Positions 31,457 to 40,794 are shown, counted from the stretch's first letter. The stretch is DNA of 42,365 nucleotides from an uncultured Methanobrevibacter sp. (GCA_900319985.1 ONQL01000014.1:1-42365), one strand, 5' to 3'. The notes: generated from the letters alone by a model not told the origin. Numbers and translations are program-made.

Positions 31457-33430
31457 TTATTTTTTTAATTCGGCTAAATTCTCTTTTATTAGTTTATAGA
31501 TGTTTTCTGCACCAATGATTTCATCATCGCTAACCTTCCAACTTGAAGGGTACAGTATGAATGGTTTGGTTTGGTCTCCACCAGCTCCGCCGTGACTTCC
31601 AACCAATTCCTCAAAAGCACATACTTCATCAGCTTTCTCATCATAAAAACTGTTAACCAGAATATCTGGAGTATGTTCAAATGAACTGGTTCTTTTTAAA
31701 TGTCTAACAATATTGTCTCCAAATCCTTCAAGAGGGTTTTCTCCTTCAATTTCATCGCTGTCGAGATAATAAGTTCCTTTTTTTCCAATAGCCAAATCAC
31801 CGTGTTCCTGGGATTTAACTAAAATAAAACCGACATATTCATTGTTTATGATGCCGGGTATTAGTTCAGGGAAATATCTATTGAGTTCCTCATATGTTAA
31901 TCTTTGGCTCCATTGAGTCAAATAAATCATTGCAAGATTACCTGAAGCCAATACGATGACTTCAGAGTCACTTAATTCCTTCTGTTCTTCTTTTTCTTTT
32001 TTTATTTTTTTATTTTTTCTTGAAAATGGAGTATAATCTCCTGCAAAGTGATCATCATTTGAGGTCATTTTTGCAAACATGGTCATGTCTTCAGGAAGTA
32101 ATGATTTGACAAAATCTTCAAATGTTTTACCATATCTCTGGGTAAATGTTGCGCCATTTGTTTGACCGTGATCTGATTGAATGACAAATTGATAATCTCG
32201 AGGACAATATTTATTTGCATCAGTTAAATGTTTGATTTGCTTGTCCATTGCTTTTAAAGCAATCCATGCATCACTGTCCCTAACTCCAGAGTGATGGGCT
32301 ATTTCATCATAACCTAGGTATGTTGAGTATGCAACATCAATATCTCCAATCATCATATCACCAATTAATGTTGAAGTATTGATTTCTCTCATAAATACAT
32401 TTGTAGCGGCTCTTGTGGGAATATATACTATTCCACGTTTTATTCTTGGTCTAACGTTTTTTACTGAATGTGTGATTTGTGACCAGATTTCACGTATTAT
32501 GTCTGCAAGAAAGAGCGCAACTATACGTGCAAAATTGCTGGGATTGGAGAATACTGAGTACCATGCCTTATTGTATAGTTTTCCAAAGTCCATTATCTTA
32601 CTGAATGTAAATATTACATTGTCCGTATCTCCTGAAAATAAATTTGACCTGCTTGCTCCATTGTCCACGAGCAATCCATTCCCGTCTGAAATTCTATGTT
32701 CCAATTCAGGTACTTTAGTGATTCCGGAACATTGCATCATTTGATTACCATTGCTCTTTTCTATCCATCTGAATGCAACGATTCCTTCATTATTTCCATG
32801 AAGGATTCCTGCCTGACTTGCACCTGTTTGGGAAGATAGGTCAGTTTCCCACATTCTAAGTTTGTAATCGTCACTTTCAATCATTTTTTTAATATTGGGC
32901 ATGTCTCCTCTTTCGACGGCTTCACATAAAACATTGTAGGCAAGTCCATCGATTTCAATAATTATTACTCCAGGATAATCTTTAATTTCATTTTTTCTTT
33001 TCTTTTCTGCATCTCTTAAAACAGACCGGTAATATGAACTGTCATCATCAATTGTTATTATTGAAGATAGTACAGTTGTAACAGCAGCCATAGCTAATGG
33101 GGCAAGAATAATTGCCGGACCATTAATTTCTATTCCAAAGTCGGGTGCGAAAAGCTGAAGTAGGATTCCATTTAATATCAATGTTCCAAAACCAAAGGTT
33201 AAAACTAAAAATGGCATTGCAATTCTTGTTAAAATGGGCCAAAGCAGTGAATTAATTAAACTGATAACCATTACTAAAAGTGCTATGTTATCTAATTCAT
33301 TACCGTTAACTCCTAATCCTAAAAAACTTATCAGATATATTCCTAGAACATTTCCAATAAATACGATTAAACTTCTTTTCAAACTTCTTTTTGGGGTTTG
33401 TTTTTCGTTAATAATTTCCATTGTAATCAT
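31457..33430 (-). CDS. Membrane protein fused to an alkaline-phosphatase-superfamily phosphodiesterase
   Basis: A 657-residue protein. The first 135 residues hold four transmembrane helices with the layout of YvlD/phage-holin-4-like proteins (SLIVFIGNVLGIYLISFLGL, SLINSLLWPILTRIAMP, FGTLILNGILLQLF, ILAPLAMAAVTTVLSS). A soluble type I phosphodiesterase/AP-superfamily domain follows: VIIIEIDGLAYNVLCEA (metal Asp), TGASQAGILHGN (nucleophile region), YSTYLGYDEIAHHSG, and VIQSDHGQTNG (DHG). Likely a membrane-bound phosphodiester or phosphonate-type hydrolase acting on a lipid or nucleotide substrate not identifiable here. It lies 45 bp downstream of the 230-residue membrane-anchored gene in the same direction. 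The start may be 33430 or the in-frame ATG at 33421. Confidence 0.82.
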   Translation of the reverse strand: MITMEIINEKQTPKRSLKRSLIVFIGNVLGIYLISFLGLGVNGNELDNIALLVMVISLINSLLWPILTRIAMPFLVLTFGFGTLILNGILLQLFAPDFGIEINGPAIILAPLAMAAVTTVLSSIITIDDDSSYYRSVLRDAEKKRKNEIKDYPGVIIIEIDGLAYNVLCEAVERGDMPNIKKMIESDDYKLRMWETDLSSQTGASQAGILHGNNEGIVAFRWIEKSNGNQMMQCSGITKVPELEHRISDGNGLLVDNGASRSNLFSGDTDNVIFTFSKIMDFGKLYNKAWYSVFSNPSNFARIVALFLADIIREIWSQITHSVKNVRPRIKRGIVYIPTRAATNVFMREINTSTLIGDMMIGDIDVAYSTYLGYDEIAHHSGVRDSDAWIALKAMDKQIKHLTDANKYCPRDYQFVIQSDHGQTNGATFTQRYGKTFEDFVKSLLPEDMTMFAKMTSNDDHFAGDYTPFSRKNKKIKKEKEEQKELSDSEVIVLASGNLAMIYLTQWSQRLTYEELNRYFPELIPGIINNEYVGFILVKSQEHGDLAIGKKGTYYLDSDEIEGENPLEGFGDNIVRHLKRTSSFEHTPDILVNSFYDEKADEVCAFEELVGSHGGAGGDQTKPFILYPSSWKVSDDEIIGAENIYKLIKENLAELKK

Positions 33431-33475
33431 TATTCCTTAATTTTCTTCAAAAATATTCAATAAGGTTACGGGGAA

Positions 33476-34168
33476 TTAAATGGGCAATTTTCCAGTGTAT
33501 TGCTCTATTGTTCTTTGAGCATCATCTAAATTAATTCCAGTTTTTTCTTCTACGGTCGATTTGATTTCACTTAAATTGGTATTGTTTGTATAGTTATTTA
33601 CTTTTGACTGTAAATCCCCTGTCATGTTTTTTACGGTGGAAAGGGTATCAGTTTTGTCTGGAAAAACGTTTTTGTACTCGACTGATTTTGCCATGTGAAC
33701 TGCCATATTCTTGTCGTTGCAGCAGATTATGATGTTGTCGTGAGTAGTTTCGTTAGATAATGGAATGCAATAAAATTTGCCGTTATAATTTACTTTAATA
33801 ATGTCAAATATGTGTATTTCTAATAATTGATCAGCATTTATCACATAACATGTAAAACCATCTATATTTTGCTGTTCTCCATTTTTTATCACGTTATTCA
33901 GGGTATTAAAACCTAACTCAGATACTTTGATGATATTTTTATCCTCGTTACTATTGTATGTAACTAATATTCCGTTGTTCCAATTCCATATTTTGGCCTG
34001 CTGGATACTACCGTCATATTTGGTTTGATTGGCTGGAACTTCTATAGTTGTTCCATTTGGTGTTATATCAATTCTTTCATAATTTACCCAGGTTATCATT
34101 ACTAGAATAACGATTGCAATAATGATTAAAATGATTATTGCAATTATGCTTAGTTTTTTATTATCCAT
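33476..34168 (-). CDS. Membrane-anchored extracytoplasmic protein of unknown function
   Basis: A 230-residue protein with one N-terminal membrane anchor (KKLSIIAIIILIIIAIVILVMITWV) and an outside-facing domain rich in Asn, Ile and Lys. It contains several N-glycosylation sequons (NGT, NQT, NET, NMT, NYT, NNT, NLS) and a pair of cysteines at IIICCND. The end (STVEEKTGINLDDAQRTIEQY) is helical. I do not recognise a family; similar short anchored proteins are common in Methanobrevibacter. AAGGTG lies five bases before the ATG. It precedes the membrane phosphodiesterase in the same operon. Confidence 0.75.
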   Translation of the reverse strand: MDNKKLSIIAIIILIIIAIVILVMITWVNYERIDITPNGTTIEVPANQTKYDGSIQQAKIWNWNNGILVTYNSNEDKNIIKVSELGFNTLNNVIKNGEQQNIDGFTCYVINADQLLEIHIFDIIKVNYNGKFYCIPLSNETTHDNIIICCNDKNMAVHMAKSVEYKNVFPDKTDTLSTVKNMTGDLQSKVNNYTNNTNLSEIKSTVEEKTGINLDDAQRTIEQYTGKLPI

Positions 34169-34432
34169 GACTACACCTTCATTATTTTTAGTGAGAACTA
34201 AGTTATTTTTTCAGAAACTATTTGGTTGATTTTATCTTAATAACTATTTCAAATGAATAACATATCATAAATGTTAATTAAAGTTTGTATTTTATATTAT
34301 ATTAATTTGAATGATAAAATGAGTAATTTAAAGATTATGCATTCATTTTAAACAACTTATAAATATTACTTATAAAATAAATATTAATGCTCATTATCGA
34401 GTATTTAATAAAATATGTTAAAAGGTGTTAAT

Positions 34433-35260
34433 ATGGAAGTAATGGAAATAATTAAGGATGCTTTTATATTCCCGTCAAAAGATATGAAAACACTTTTAAT
34501 TTATGTTATATTGTCAGTAGTGGCAGGGCTATTTTCTTTTGGGGGAACATTTGCATATATATTAGGATTTATTGTCCCCGAATTTTTTATGTGGGGTGGT
34601 ATGGCCGTTATTATTTCAATGTTAATTGGATGGGTATTATACGGTTATTTAGTAAGTGTTATTAAATCTGGAATAGAACAGTCTGATGAAGTTCCTCAGT
34701 TTGAATGGTGGGAAAATTTTATAACAGGTTTCAATAATTTTATTGTCACTATTGTTTACTTTTTAATTCCTGCGTTTATTACTGTGGTTGTAGGATATGC
34801 TACAGATATTGTTGGCAATTTTGTGATAGTTTGTGAAGAAATTTATTTACAGGCCTCTGGTGTTTATATGGGGGCTTCTAGTGATATTGCAGTTAATGCA
34901 GTATCTCAGGCATTGACTAATTTGGCGATTTCTTTATCTATCACTATTTTTGTTGCTTTAATTGTATTTGTAATTTTCTCATTCCTTCAAACTATGGCTC
35001 AAGCAAGATTAGCAAATACTGGTAGTTTAAGTGAAGCTTTAAATATTCTTGAAGCGGCAAAAGACATATCCAGAATTGGTGTAGGTAAGGTAATAATTTT
35101 AGTCATATTGGTTATTGTAGTCATTGGTGTTGTTGAGGTAATTTTATCAGCTATTTTCGCAATTATACCAATATTGGCAATTTTTTCATTAATCGTAACT
35201 CCTTACTTAGCATTCTTTGCTCAAAGAGCTGTTGGATTATTATATTCTGATATAGCTTAA
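34433..35260 (+). CDS. DUF4013-family membrane protein
   Basis: A 275-residue protein with about seven transmembrane segments. The pattern is that of DUF4013 proteins, common in methanogens and without known function: an N-terminal amphipathic start (MEIIKDAFIFPSKDMKTLLIYV), a GYLVSVIKSGIEQSDEVPQF motif (residues about 69-88; 'G Y ... G ... P W' type), and a final TPYLAFFAQRAVGLLY. I chose the ATG at 34433 because AAAGGTG lies just before it; the earlier ATG at 34415 overlaps this site. The preceding 260 bases hold the divergent promoters and a TATA-like CTTATAAATA near 34357. Confidence 0.82.
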   Translation: MEVMEIIKDAFIFPSKDMKTLLIYVILSVVAGLFSFGGTFAYILGFIVPEFFMWGGMAVIISMLIGWVLYGYLVSVIKSGIEQSDEVPQFEWWENFITGFNNFIVTIVYFLIPAFITVVVGYATDIVGNFVIVCEEIYLQASGVYMGASSDIAVNAVSQALTNLAISLSITIFVALIVFVIFSFLQTMAQARLANTGSLSEALNILEAAKDISRIGVGKVIILVILVIVVIGVVEVILSAIFAIIPILAIFSLIVTPYLAFFAQRAVGLLYSDIA

Positions 35261-35402
35261 TATTTTAAGCTGTACATTTCTTTTTTTTTTAATTCTCATA
35301 GTCATGATAAATTATGGATTTCATGATTCATATTCAAAAAGAGTTAAAAGTGAGTCTTTAAATTCTTATTAAAGATTAACAAATAAAAGATTCAATGCAA
35401 AA

Positions 35403-35442
35403 ATCTTAAAAAATAAAAATAGAAGCAATCAAAAGATTGCTT
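35403..35442 (-). terminator. Hairpin terminator of the DUF308-like gene
   Basis: On the minus strand AAGCAATC-TTTT-GATTGCTT (35442-35423) is a perfect 8-bp stem followed by CTATTTTTATTTTTT. It starts nine bases after the stop of the leftward gene. Confidence 0.75.
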
Positions 35443-35451
35443 ATTAAAGTT

Positions 35452-35904
35452 CTAGTCTAGAATCATGCCTATTCCTTGGATGATTAAACATACACCTATA
35501 AGAATTGCAGCGTAAATCGGGTTGCCGATTGAAAATCCTCCAAGAATAAATGATATTATACCCATAATTATAATCAATACTGAAGCAATTTTTGATATTT
35601 GTGTATCTGAAACCAGGCCAATAATACCGGCTAAAATCATTATGATACCAATTATATAGAATTGGAATCCTAAAAGGAATGATACTGCATCTATGTTAAA
35701 TGTGAACAGTAACCCAAATATAATGGCCAGAATTCCAATAATGATATTGCTTGCTGTAAATCCTGCAAGTATTAATGTAATACCAAAGAAGAATAAGCTT
35801 ACTCCAATAATGATGGACACTACTCCAGAACTAAAAATCGGGAAAATTATAAAAATTAATCCTAAAATTATGGATAATATTCCAGATATTTTATTTGGCT
35901 CCAT
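35452..35904 (-). CDS. DUF308-like membrane protein
   Basis: A 150-residue protein that is almost entirely six hydrophobic helices arranged as repeated pairs (ISGILSIILGLIFIIFP, VVSIIIGVSLFFFGITLILAG, NIIIGILAIIFGLLF, LLGFQFYIIGIIMILAGIIGL and so on), the pattern of the HdeD/DUF308 family, in which an acid-resistance role is known for one bacterial member only. I chose the ATG at 35904 (MEPNKISG), with GGAGG seven bases upstream; the longer reading from 35934 has no such support. Two inverted repeats lie in its upstream region. Confidence 0.82.
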   Translation of the reverse strand: MEPNKISGILSIILGLIFIIFPIFSSGVVSIIIGVSLFFFGITLILAGFTASNIIIGILAIIFGLLFTFNIDAVSFLLGFQFYIIGIIMILAGIIGLVSDTQISKIASVLIIIMGIISFILGGFSIGNPIYAAILIGVCLIIQGIGMILD

Positions 35905-36271
35905 ATTTTTTCCTCCAAATTTTGTGGTATTCACTTTTTCAAGTGAAAATTATAAAATTCAAAAAGCTATATGCTTTTTATAATATTGTTTATATCATTT
36001 ATGTTATTTAATTTTTTCATTGATTTTTTTGTGTTTGTATCGTGAGTTAATTCATGAGCATTGATTATTATTGAGATTAATGTCTTTGATTCTCAATTGA
36101 AAAGTTATTTTTAAAATGTTCATTGATATTTCTGTGACTTCACATGTAATCATCTATAACTTTTCATGTAAAAAGTCTAGACAATGCATACCATTAATTA
36201 TATTAAAGCTAAAATTTTATATATTCATAGATTTGTATTATTGATACTATTTTACTTGCAAAGGTGTAGAA
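35905..36271. other. Divergent intergenic region with two inverted repeats
   Basis: Contains TTCACTT-TTTC-AAGTGAA (35930-35947) and the palindrome AAAAAGC-TATAT-GCTTTTT (35961-35979), both in the likely leader of the leftward DUF308-like gene, and a TATA-like TTTTATATATTC near 36214-36225 for the rightward fumarase gene. No gene seen. Confidence 0.5.
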
Positions 36272-36793
36272 ATGGAAAGAAAGTTAAATGTTCCAATCAA
36301 AGATGAAAATTTAAATGAGTTAAAAGCTGGTGATGTCGTATATTTGACTGGTAATATACTAACTGCTCGAGATCAGGCACATAAACGACTATTGGAAAGA
36401 GGCGCTCCATTGGATATTGATGGTGCAGTTCTTTTCCATGCCGGTCCGATTATCACTGAAAATGATGGTGAATATGAAATGGTGGCTATTGGTCCTACAA
36501 CTTCCATGAGAATGAATCCTTATCAAAGCGATGTTTTGGATATGGGTCCAAAAATCATCATAGGTAAAGGTGGAATGGATGATACTGTTAGGGAAGCATT
36601 AGTCAGAAATAATGCATTGTATGTTGTAGCTACTGGCGGATGTGCGGCTTTATATGTTGATGCCGTTGAAAAAATTGAAAGTGTTGACTGGCTCGATTTA
36701 GGGATGCCTGAAGCCATGTGGAATTTAAAGGTTAAGGATTTCGGACCACTTATTGTTGCAATGGATAGTGAAGGCAATAGTTTATATGACTAA
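36272..36793 (+). CDS. Fumarate hydratase class I, beta subunit
   Basis: A 173-residue protein matching the C-terminal (beta) half of class I iron-sulfur fumarases, which interconvert fumarate and malate. In these methanogens it works in the incomplete reductive TCA path from oxaloacetate to 2-oxoglutarate. Signatures: LKAGDVVYLTGNILTARDQAHKRL, LFHAGPII, AIGPTTSMRMNPYQ, IIGKGGM, VVATGGCAALY. The cluster-binding alpha subunit is not adjacent and must be elsewhere. GGTG lies five bases before the ATG. It is on the same side of metabolism as PycA at 39-41 kb. Confidence 0.92.
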   Translation: MERKLNVPIKDENLNELKAGDVVYLTGNILTARDQAHKRLLERGAPLDIDGAVLFHAGPIITENDGEYEMVAIGPTTSMRMNPYQSDVLDMGPKIIIGKGGMDDTVREALVRNNALYVVATGGCAALYVDAVEKIESVDWLDLGMPEAMWNLKVKDFGPLIVAMDSEGNSLYD

Positions 36794-36893
36794 TTTTTTA
36801 ATTTAATAAGGAATACTTATATATTATTTAAGGTATAGTATATTTTAATTTAGTTTAAATTATTAAGGAGATAAATATAAAAAGGTGATTGAT

Positions 36894-37223
36894 ATGGCAG
36901 ATATTAATGAACTAGCAGAGAAAAAATTGAAATCAAGAATGACCAAAATTAGAAAATGCAATCGGGAACCTGAAGAAAAAGAAAAGTTTTCCCAAAAATT
37001 CGGTACTTCTTTTGAAATAGAATTCCAAAATAAAAATCCGGATAAACTTACAGATGGTATAACTATATTTACAAGTCCTGAAGGTAAAGTTTTATTTGCT
37101 GAATATTATTATCAAATTCCTGAAGAAGAGGAATATACTTCTGTAGATATCACTGAAAAACAATTGAAATCAATAATTGAATTCTTTGATGATTATAAAT
37201 TGCAATTAGATGACTCCGATTAG
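36894..37223 (+). CDS. Conserved small acidic protein upstream of the MJ0158-type gene
   Basis: A 109-residue charged protein without membrane segment. It has a basic N-terminal helix (ELAEKKLKSRMTKIRKCNRE), then alternating strands (GTSFEIEFQNKN, DGITIFTSPEGKVLFAEYYYQIP) and an acidic end. I do not recognise a family. I chose the ATG at 36894, preceded by AAGGTGAT; the GTG at 36885 is inside that site. The stop (TAG) is immediately followed by the ATG of the PLP enzyme with no gap, so the two are strongly coupled and may act together. Confidence 0.72.
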   Translation: MADINELAEKKLKSRMTKIRKCNREPEEKEKFSQKFGTSFEIEFQNKNPDKLTDGITIFTSPEGKVLFAEYYYQIPEEEEYTSVDITEKQLKSIIEFFDDYKLQLDDSD

Positions 37224-38378
37224 ATGATTGTCAATAATTCTTTGGATGAAATAAAAAAAAGAGATAATGCTCTTTCAATCATAAGAAATATGGTTGAAAA
37301 TGGTGGCAGATCTTCTTTATATGATTTAACTGGTTTGTCTGGCGGATTTATTGCAAGTCCTTCTGAACTTAGCTTATTGGAAACCTATGTTGGACCAGCT
37401 ATTTTTGAAGATGCTCTTCAGGAAGTTGGAATTGAACATATGGGTGGAGATAAGGTAATTCCTTTGAATAGGACATCTTCAGGGATTCTTGCAACTATTT
37501 TAACACTTGTAAACAAAGAGTCTAATGTAGTACATTACCTTGCGGAATTGCCGGCTCATCCATCTATTCCAAGAAGCTGCAAATTGGTTGGAGCTAATTA
37601 TTCTGAAACTGATAATTTCAATGAGTTTTCAATTCCTGAAAATACTTCATTGGTCATTATAACAGGCTCCACCATGGATCATAAGGTTATTGATGAAAAC
37701 GAGTTTAAAAAAGTAATTGAAATGGCTCATGAAAGGAATATTCCGGTAATGGTGGATGATGCATCTGGAGCAAGATTAAGGACAGTTATTTTCAACCAAC
37801 CAAGAGCCTGTGATTTGGGAGCGGATATTGCAATTACCAGTACTGATAAATTAATGCCAGGTCCAAGAGGTGGGCTGATGGCAGGTCGTGGAGATTTAAT
37901 TGATGAAATCAAGGTTAAGGTTAATCAATTTGGTCTTGAAGCACAGCCTCCTGCAGTTCTTGCAATGGTGAACGGTATTAAAAACTTCAATAAGGATAAT
38001 CTGGTCAATAGCTTTGAGCGAAAGGAACAACTTTTTGAGCTGTTAAATAAAAGTTTCAATAATTTCCAAAAGACACCTACAGGGGTAATGATATCTCCTA
38101 ATGATTTAGCTCAGGAAATAAATGCTGAACATAATTTATCAGATAATGATTTGGCTTTTGTATTTTCTTTTATCTTATTGAGGGACTGTGGAATTATTAC
38201 CATTCCTCCAGTTTCAATGCCTGGGGCATCTGCAACAATAAGATTTGATTTATCTACATCCGATGCTTTCAGATTAGATTTAAATGATTTAAATAAAAAA
38301 ATAGAATCTTCATTTAAAAAACTACAGGATGTAGTCTCAAATGAAGATGAATGCAGGGAGATTGTATTTAATTTTTAA
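37224..38378 (+). CDS. SelA-like PLP enzyme, MJ0158 family
   Basis: A 384-residue fold-type I PLP protein of the archaeal MJ0158 family (TIGR03576). The family resembles bacterial selenocysteine synthase SelA, but the characterised Methanocaldococcus member does not make Sec-tRNA; its reaction is unknown. Seen: PLNRTSSGILATILTL, MVDDASGARLRT (PLP-binding Asp), and the Schiff-base lysine in STDKLMPGPRGGLMAGR. The start directly abuts the stop of the small acidic gene, without its own ribosome binding site. The end overlaps by 11 bp the end of the convergent birA gene. Confidence 0.88.
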   Translation: MIVNNSLDEIKKRDNALSIIRNMVENGGRSSLYDLTGLSGGFIASPSELSLLETYVGPAIFEDALQEVGIEHMGGDKVIPLNRTSSGILATILTLVNKESNVVHYLAELPAHPSIPRSCKLVGANYSETDNFNEFSIPENTSLVIITGSTMDHKVIDENEFKKVIEMAHERNIPVMVDDASGARLRTVIFNQPRACDLGADIAITSTDKLMPGPRGGLMAGRGDLIDEIKVKVNQFGLEAQPPAVLAMVNGIKNFNKDNLVNSFERKEQLFELLNKSFNNFQKTPTGVMISPNDLAQEINAEHNLSDNDLAFVFSFILLRDCGIITIPPVSMPGASATIRFDLSTSDAFRLDLNDLNKKIESSFKKLQDVVSNEDECREIVFNF

Positions 38379-39285
38379 TTATACATTCTCCGGATATTAC
38401 TTTTTCTAAGGTTCCATCAATTTTTTCAACAACAAGAGCTCCTTCTTTACTGATACCTAAAACATATGCATCGTAATAAGTATTGAATGGCTCCCTAACT
38501 TCTACAATTTTTCCAATTGAGTAAGAACGTTTTCTCCATTCTTTTAAGATATCTTCATATCCTTCATGGCTGAATTGTTCACTGATTTTTTCAAATTCTT
38601 CTAAAAATGTCTTTATTAAAAGATTTTCATTACCATCTCTTCCAAGCTCTTTTTTGAGTGTTGTTGTTCCTGATTGTAATTCTTCTGGGAATTGCTCAAT
38701 ATCTAAGTTAGCATCAATACCTACACCGATAATGACATTTTCAATAGTATTGAATTTTGCAACTGCTTCAGTCAATATTCCACAGACTTTTTTACCATTT
38801 ATCATTATATCATTCGGCCATTTGATTTCAGGATTTTCAACGCCAATATTTTCAAGAGTCTTTGCAACAGCTACTCCTGTAGCTAATGTTATTAATGGTA
38901 ATTTGGAGTGGTCTACATTAGGGTTTAATATGATTGACAGCCATACTCCTCCTAAGGGTGATGCCCAGTGTTTTCCTGATCTGCCTTTAGCTTGTGTTTG
39001 TTTTTCGGAGATAATTACTGTTCCATTTTCAACATCATTCATTGATAAAAATTTAGCAAGGGTATTTGTTGAGATAACTTCTTTGAATACATATAAATTT
39101 TTACCGATATATTTGGTATTCAAGTCTTTAGAAATTTCAGATGATTTGATATAGTCAGTGTCTTGTTTTCCAATTTCTTTAACAATTTCAGCAAAGTCGT
39201 TTAAATTAACATCTTTAATTTCCTCTATTGTTTCATCAGAAAACTTCTGTTCTTTTTTTAATAAGTTGACAATTTCTTTTTGCAT
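38368..39285 (-). CDS. birA: Biotin-protein ligase
   Basis: Attaches biotin, through biotinyl-AMP, to the carrier lysine of pyruvate carboxylase subunit B. The 305 residues include an N-terminal 70-residue helical region without a clear helix-turn-helix, then the catalytic core: VISTNTLAKFL, the adenylate loop KGRSGKHWASPLGGVWLSI, IKWPNDIMINGKKVCGILTEA, VIIGVGIDANL, and a C-terminal SH3-like domain (VREPFNTYYDAYVLGIS). GGGGATTAG precedes the ATG. It lies 15 bp downstream of pycA, so enzyme and its modifying ligase are co-expressed. Confidence 0.93.
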   Translation of the reverse strand: MQKEIVNLLKKEQKFSDETIEEIKDVNLNDFAEIVKEIGKQDTDYIKSSEISKDLNTKYIGKNLYVFKEVISTNTLAKFLSMNDVENGTVIISEKQTQAKGRSGKHWASPLGGVWLSIILNPNVDHSKLPLITLATGVAVAKTLENIGVENPEIKWPNDIMINGKKVCGILTEAVAKFNTIENVIIGVGIDANLDIEQFPEELQSGTTTLKKELGRDGNENLLIKTFLEEFEKISEQFSHEGYEDILKEWRKRSYSIGKIVEVREPFNTYYDAYVLGISKEGALVVEKIDGTLEKVISGECIIKN

Positions 39286-39300
39286 TTGCTAATCCCCAAT

Positions 39301-40794
39301 TTATTTTTTTTGCATTTTTTGACTTTTAACCGCATTTTGGTAAGATCCAACAGCAGCTGAGATAGCAGCTATTTTTTTACCTGGCATGAATGTGGATTTT
39401 AATTTGTTTACAATTTCGGTATCTTCAATAATCACATTTTCCATTTCCTGTTCAATACCTTTTTTGTGCTGGTCAATAAAGTGAGTGTTCAAATCTCCGG
39501 AAATAAAATTAGGATTTCTTAAAATAGCTTTATGGAACGGTATTGTGGTTTTAACACCTAAAATGATATATTCGCTTAAAGCTCTTTTCATTCTGTTAAT
39601 TGCATCATTTCTGTTCCTTCCATATGTGATTAATTTTGAAATCATTGAATCATAGAATGTAGGAATTGTATAATTCATGTATACTCCACTGTCTAAACGT
39701 ACACCCGGTCCTCCAGGAGAACGGTAACCAGTGATTTTTCCAGGATTTGGTGCGAAATCATTAAGTGGGTCTTCTGCATTAATACGGCATTCAATTGCAT
39801 GACCTGTAACCCGTATATCATTTTGTGAATAACTCAATTCTTCACCGGCGGCGATTCTGATTTGTTCTTTGATTAAATCAGTGTTTGTTACAAGTTCAGT
39901 AATTGGATGTTCTACTTGAATACGTGTATTCATTTCAAGGAAATAGTAGTTTCCATCATCATATAAGAATTCAACAGTACCTGCGCTGGTATATCCAATG
40001 TACTCTGCCGCTTTTACTGCACTTCCACCCATTTCTTCCCTTAATTCCTCGGTCATGATTGGAGAAGGTGCTTCTTCAAGAAGCTTTTGATGTCTTCTTT
40101 GAATGGAACATTCTCTGTCGGCTACATGTATGGCATTTCCATGTTCATCAGCCAAAAGCTGGAATTCAATATGACGTGGTTTTTCAAGGTATTTTTCAAT
40201 GAATACTGTTGAATCACCAAAGTTTGTTGATGCAACAGATTGTGTGGATTCAATTGCACGCACGAGTTCATCTTCTTCATAAACTGCACGCATACCAATT
40301 CCACCTCCTCCTGCTGATGCTTTTACAATTACAGGATATCCAATTTGGGCAGCAATTTCTTTTGCTTCTTCAATGTCAATTACTCCTTCAGGTGTTCCTT
40401 CAATAACTGGGACTCCTGCTTTTTTCATTAAAGCTTTTGATGTAATTTTATCTCCCATTTGGTTAATTACTTCTCCACTAGGTCCTATAAGCTTAATTCC
40501 ATTTTTTTCACATTCTTCACCAAATTTTGAATTTTCAGCTAAAAATCCATAACCTGGGTGTATCGCATCAGCACCGGATTCCAATGCAATGTTTATAATT
40601 TTTTCAATATTTAAATATGATTTTGCTGGTGATGGGTTTCCTAATGGATAACTTTCATCAGCATAGTTTGTATAAAGGGAGGTTGCATCTGCATCTGAGT
40701 ATATGGCAACGCTTTCAATATCCAGTTCACGACAAGCGCGCATAACTCTTATTGCGATTTCTCCTCTATTTGCAATTAATACTTTTTCAAACAT
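39301..40794 (-). CDS. pycA: Pyruvate carboxylase subunit A (biotin carboxylase)
   Basis: ATP-grasp enzyme that carboxylates biotin on PycB for the synthesis of oxaloacetate from pyruvate, entry to the reductive TCA branch. It has 497 residues: N-terminal preATP-grasp domain MFEKVLIANRGEIAIRVMRA, AIHPGYGFLAEN, the glycine-rich loop KASAGGGGIGM, HIEFQLLADEHGN, RECSIQRRHQKLLEEAPSP, the active-site EMNTRIQVEHPITE, and a C-terminal helical tail specific to archaeal PycA. I chose the ATG at 40794 (MFEKV), with GAGGT five bases upstream; a TTG at 40806 is less likely. First gene of pycA-birA. PycB is not in the window. Confidence 0.95.
   Translation of the reverse strand: MFEKVLIANRGEIAIRVMRACRELDIESVAIYSDADATSLYTNYADESYPLGNPSPAKSYLNIEKIINIALESGADAIHPGYGFLAENSKFGEECEKNGIKLIGPSGEVINQMGDKITSKALMKKAGVPVIEGTPEGVIDIEEAKEIAAQIGYPVIVKASAGGGGIGMRAVYEEDELVRAIESTQSVASTNFGDSTVFIEKYLEKPRHIEFQLLADEHGNAIHVADRECSIQRRHQKLLEEAPSPIMTEELREEMGGSAVKAAEYIGYTSAGTVEFLYDDGNYYFLEMNTRIQVEHPITELVTNTDLIKEQIRIAAGEELSYSQNDIRVTGHAIECRINAEDPLNDFAPNPGKITGYRSPGGPGVRLDSGVYMNYTIPTFYDSMISKLITYGRNRNDAINRMKRALSEYIILGVKTTIPFHKAILRNPNFISGDLNTHFIDQHKKGIEQEMENVIIEDTEIVNKLKSTFMPGKKIAAISAAVGSYQNAVKSQKMQKK

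Noticed and set aside
31457..33430. Phage holin indicating a prophage
   Set aside because: The holin-like part is the N-terminus of a larger chromosomal enzyme and no phage genes are nearby.
37224..38378. Bacterial-type selenocysteine synthase
   Set aside because: MJ0158-family members are SelA-like only by fold and the tested member lacks that activity.
38654..39154. 166-codon plus-strand frame inside birA
   Set aside because: birA has full family motifs on the other strand over the same bases.
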